From Bacilli bacterium (GTDB lineage Bacteria; Bacillota_I; Bacilli_A; RF39; UBA660), in assembly GCA_028698535.1 (NCBI GenBank), contig JAQVDA010000009.1:1-14391 (forward strand): a DNA stretch of 14,391 nucleotides, written 5' to 3'. Below the pieces are notes generated by a model. The model had not been told where the DNA came from. It did not search any database and saw only the letters and a program-made list of their open reading frames with translations. Below, piece after piece: positions 12,113 to 14,391 of the stretch. The stretch's first letter is position 1; the number at the start of each line of letters is the position of its first letter. The position numbers were made by a program, and so were the translations under genes.

Positions 12113-12910
12113 ATGAAAAAAATTATTTCAAGTCTTTTTATTATCTTGTTGTTAACTGGCTGTGGTTTATTTACTAAAGTAAAAAAAGAAGATATTACTA
12201 ATCATGAGATTGTCCCAGAATTGTATGGGTTAGTAGAAACCATTGAACCAGAACTAGTTATCTCATTACCAACCAAAGCGAAAACCAAAGATTTTACTGA
12301 CTGGCAAAAGATTTCTTATGGGGTAGCCGATTTTATGACTGATTTTTTATATGGTACTGGAGAGGTTAGGTTTGTTGAGGGTAATAAAATAGCTAAAGAT
12401 GATATTGACAAAAGAATTAAAAAAATCTTTGGAAAAGATACTGCCGTTCAGCATAAGCAATATAAAGAAACTGAAAAGTATGCATCATTTCATCAATTTA
12501 AATATGCCGACAATAATTTATATGAGAATCCCTTACTAGATGCACCGGTTATTAAAGAAATGTTTATGAACCACGAGGTAGTTTATCATGCGGATAAATA
12601 TCAAGATAAGATTGATCTGTATACCGCCCGTTTCTATTCTTTAACGGTTGAAGAGGGCCCACCATATGACATTTTTTATAGTGATTATTCTAAGAAAAAC
12701 ATCATTTGGGAAGGCCGTAAACAGTTTAAAAACTATAATACTAATGAAGAATTTGATGCCGAATATACTAGGGTTAGCCAAGTAAGGAATGAATTTATTG
12801 ATGACTTGAAGCAAAACCATAATCAGCATAATTTAACTAAAATAAAGTATACTTTTACCGAAATATCGGCGGGATTATACTATTGGTCAGCATATGAGGT
12901 ATTAAAATAG
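12113..12910 (+). CDS. Unrecognised lipoprotein
   Basis: The product (265 aa) begins with a lipoprotein signal: M-K-K-I-I-S then a hydrophobic core and the lipobox L-L-T-G-C, so Cys17 should be lipidated and the protein tethered outside the membrane. I do not recognise the mature part. It is mixed alpha/beta, highly charged, and rich in Lys, Asp, Tyr and Phe. Notable segments are W-Q-K-I-S-Y-G-V-A-D-F-M-T-D-F-L-Y-G-T-G (about residues 63-84) and a C-terminal sheet-like L-T-K-I-K-Y-T-F-T-E-I-S-A-G-L-Y-Y-W. There is no further Cys, metal motif or known catalytic pattern. The gene has its own extended -10 promoter, a good ribosome site and a strong terminator, so it is a single-gene unit. It is placed after spoVAE, but the promoter type is vegetative, so a sporulation role is not indicated. 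Confidence 0.85.
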   Translation: MKKIISSLFIILLLTGCGLFTKVKKEDITNHEIVPELYGLVETIEPELVISLPTKAKTKDFTDWQKISYGVADFMTDFLYGTGEVRFVEGNKIAKDDIDKRIKKIFGKDTAVQHKQYKETEKYASFHQFKYADNNLYENPLLDAPVIKEMFMNHEVVYHADKYQDKIDLYTARFYSLTVEEGPPYDIFYSDYSKKNIIWEGRKQFKNYNTNEEFDAEYTRVSQVRNEFIDDLKQNHNQHNLTKIKYTFTEISAGLYYWSAYEVLK

Positions 12911-12931
12911 TTTAAATATAATAATAATAAT

Positions 12932-12962
12932 AACTACTATCAATGGATAGTAGTTTTAAATT
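12932..12962 (+). terminator. Intrinsic terminator after the lipoprotein gene
   Basis: A perfect 10-bp stem AACTACTATC/GATAGTAGTT (12932-12941 with 12946-12955) with an AATG loop is followed by TTAAATTTTT. It ends the lipoprotein transcript before the scpA promoter. Confidence 0.85.
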
Positions 12963-12979
12963 TTTATTGTTACTTGGTA

Positions 12980-12988
12980 TGTTATAAT
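12980..12988 (+). promoter_or_regulatory. Extended -10 promoter of scpA
   Basis: TGTTATAAT, a perfect extended -10, lies 26 bases before the ATG at 13015. As in the lipoprotein promoter, no clear -35 is seen at the normal distance. The two promoters share ATGTTATAATAA. Confidence 0.65.
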
Positions 12989-13014
12989 AAAAATATTATT
13001 AGGATGTGATTTAG

Positions 13015-13737
13015 ATGGACTATAAAGTAACCATTAATAAATTTGAAGGACCACTTGATTTATTACTTCATTTAATTAAACAATCAGAAATAGATATTTA
13101 TGATATATCCATTGAAAAAATTACTAAACAATATCTTGATTATATTAGAGCCATGGAAGAGTTAAATTTATCAATTGCCTCAGAGTATTTAGTAATGGCG
13201 GCTGAACTAATTGAAATGAAATCACGTTTATTATTACCGCCTGTTCAAGAAGATACAGACGATAATTATGAAGAAGATCCTCGGGAAGGGTTAATTAAAA
13301 AATTATTAGCTTATAAGCAATATAAGGAGATAACAACTCAATTTAAGGAACTAGAGGAAAAGAGAAAACAAATATACACCAAAGCGCCTTTAAATTTAAA
13401 ACCCGATGATTATCAATCCGAATCGGTTAATCTTTCTATTTTGTTAGATGCCTTTGATAAATTTTTAGTACGAAAACAACTAGATCAACCATTAAGTACC
13501 AAAATCACTAAAATCGGATTAACCGTGAATGAAAGAATAAATAAGATAAGAGAGATACTAATTAAACAAAAACAAGTCAAATTTGATGATTTATTTGATA
13601 TAATAAATAAAGAATATATCATTGTCACCTTTTTAGCCATATTAGAGATGGCCAAGAACCAGGAATTAATTATTAAACAAACTAACAACTTTGATAATAT
13701 TATATTAAGTATAAAGGGTAGTGAAATAAATGCATAA
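13015..13737 (+). CDS. scpA: Segregation and condensation protein A
   Basis: ScpA is the kleisin subunit of the bacterial SMC-ScpA-ScpB condensin, which organises and segregates the chromosome. The 240-residue product has the classic N-terminus, Y-K-V-T-I-N-K-F-E-G-P-L-D-L-L-L-H-L-I-K-Q-S-E-I-D-I-Y-D-I-S, which binds the SMC neck. A helix S-E-Y-L-V-M-A-A-E-L-I-E-M-K-S-R-L-L-L-P follows, then a charged central linker (residues ~80-130) with Y-K-Q-Y-K-E, and a C-terminal winged-helix region containing F-L-A-I-L-E-M, which binds the SMC head. Length is normal for the family (about 250 aa). GGATGTGAT precedes the ATG. The stop overlaps the scpB start by 8 bases, and scpA-scpB in tandem downstream of the spoIIA-spoVA region is a known Bacillus arrangement. 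Confidence 0.96.
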   Translation: MDYKVTINKFEGPLDLLLHLIKQSEIDIYDISIEKITKQYLDYIRAMEELNLSIASEYLVMAAELIEMKSRLLLPPVQEDTDDNYEEDPREGLIKKLLAYKQYKEITTQFKELEEKRKQIYTKAPLNLKPDDYQSESVNLSILLDAFDKFLVRKQLDQPLSTKITKIGLTVNERINKIREILIKQKQVKFDDLFDIINKEYIIVTFLAILEMAKNQELIIKQTNNFDNIILSIKGSEINA

Positions 13738-14287
13738 AATAGCTATATTAGAAGGATTGCTCTTTGTTATGGGTGATGAAGGTTTATCCTTCGAACAAAT
13801 AGGTGATATTTTAAATATCCCCATTAATGAAGTTAAAACATTAGTGACTGAGTTAAAAAAAACATATGATGGCGATGACCGCGGTCTAACGGTTAATTTT
13901 TTAGGCAATGCTTTAAAATTAACCACCAAGGAAGAACATCAAGCCTATTATCAAAAATTAATTGAAGTCGATGAAAATAATTTAAGTCAGGCCGCCCTTG
14001 AAACGTTAGCGATTATTGCTTATAATGAACCTGTTGTAAGAACACAGATTGATGAAATCAGGGGTGTTAATAGTAGCCAAATGGTTAGAAAACTAGTCGC
14101 AAAAGGCCTAATAAAGGAAATAGGTAGATCTGATTTACCGGGTAGACCTATTATTTACAGAACAACTAATGATTTTCTTGATTACTTTGGCATTGCTAGT
14201 AAAGATGAACTACCGCCTTTAAAAGAATTAACGGCCAAGGAAAAAGATGATGTAGATTTATATAATTCTGTATATAGGGAAGAATAA
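13730..14287 (+). CDS. scpB: Segregation and condensation protein B
   Basis: ScpB forms a dimer that clamps the middle of ScpA in the SMC condensin complex. The 185-residue product shows two winged-helix domains: the first at residues ~1-80 (L-E-G-L-L-F-V-M-G-D-E-G-L-S, L-V-T-E-L-K-K-T-Y-D-G-D-D-R-G-L), the second at ~85-165 with the family's most conserved stretch L-S-Q-A-A-L-E-T-L-A-I-I-A-Y-N-E-P-V-V-R-T-Q-I near residue 85 and R-G-V-N-S-S-Q-M-V-R-K-L, L-I-K-E-I-G-R-S-D-L-P-G-R-P and F-L-D-Y-F-G-I. All expected blocks are intact and the length is typical. It is translated in overlap with scpA, so the two subunits are made together. A tRNA gene begins 9 bases after its stop. Confidence 0.96.
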   Translation: MHKIAILEGLLFVMGDEGLSFEQIGDILNIPINEVKTLVTELKKTYDGDDRGLTVNFLGNALKLTTKEEHQAYYQKLIEVDENNLSQAALETLAIIAYNEPVVRTQIDEIRGVNSSQMVRKLVAKGLIKEIGRSDLPGRPIIYRTTNDFLDYFGIASKDELPPLKELTAKEKDDVDLYNSVYREE

Positions 14288-14296
14288 CCCTAATTA

Positions 14297-14384
14297 TGTC
14301 AGTGTGGTGGAATTGGTAGACACGCCGGACTCAAAATCCGGTGAGGTTAAACTCATGTGGGTTCGAGTCCCACCACTGGCACCA
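14297..14384 (+). tRNA. tRNA-Leu (anticodon CAA)
   Basis: The 88-base sequence folds as a class II tRNA. The 7-bp acceptor stem pairs TGTCAGT (14297-14303) with ACTGGCA (14375-14381), and an encoded CCA follows. The D-arm contains TTGGTAGA. The anticodon stem CCGGA/TCCGG encloses the loop CTCAAAA, giving anticodon CAA, which reads the Leu codon TTG. A long variable arm (around TGAGGTTAAACTCA) is typical of leucine tRNA. The T-arm is GTGGG-TTCGAGT-CCCAC. It lies 9 bases after scpB with no visible promoter of its own, so it is probably processed from the scpAB transcript. Confidence 0.96.
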
Positions 14385-14391
14385 TTATTAT

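Overview
The window is AT-rich DNA (about one third G+C by eye) from a low-G+C Gram-positive bacterium of the Bacilli or Clostridia type. TGA is used as a stop (for example at 1265 and 11677), so this is the standard bacterial code and not the Mollicute code 4. The decisive content is a sporulation locus: dacF, spoIIAA, a SigF/SigG-type sigma gene, spoVAC, spoVAD, spoVAE, then scpA-scpB. The same gene order, with more genes in it, is known from Bacillus subtilis. I infer an endospore-forming or recently endospore-forming member of a deep, little-studied Bacilli lineage; the sequence does not settle the genus.

Layout. (1) 1-3940: the 3' end of a suf iron-sulfur cluster operon (partial sufU, an unrecognised 296-aa protein, sufB), followed 18 bases later by a membrane-anchored Amidase_3 cell-wall hydrolase. 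(2) 4048-5180: a small, separately promoted block with a tail-less single-stranded DNA-binding protein and two divergent XRE-type helix-turn-helix regulators, bounded by two hairpin terminators that also serve the converging genes. (3) 5172-6338: a minus-strand VanY-type D,D-carboxypeptidase, divergent from dacF. (4) 6347-12024: the sporulation cluster, interrupted by an unrecognised 463-aa, tyrosine-rich, secreted and C-terminally anchored protein. (5) 12079-14391: an unrecognised lipoprotein, the condensin partners ScpA and ScpB, and a tRNA-Leu(CAA) beginning 9 bases after scpB.

The most striking point is at 9144-10170. The anti-anti-sigma gene runs directly into the sigma gene with no anti-sigma/kinase gene spoIIAB between them. 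The SpoIIAA-like protein has also lost its phosphorylation site: the usual D-S-S-G is D-K-N-G. Missing kinase gene and missing phospho-site agree with each other and suggest that control of the first forespore sigma factor has been rewired. The regulatory DNA still looks like sporulation DNA: there is a perfect Spo0A box (TTGTCGAA) upstream of spoIIAA and an excellent SigG-type promoter in front of spoVAC. The spoVA set is reduced to the C-D-Eb core.

How the genes would work together: Spo0A~P turns on spoIIAA-sigF; the forespore sigma factor(s) turn on spoVACDE (dipicolinic acid uptake) and possibly dacF (peptidoglycan trimming). The amidase and VanY are further wall enzymes. ScpAB serves chromosome segregation, and Suf supplies Fe-S clusters. 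No gene-free stretch exceeds about 160 bases.
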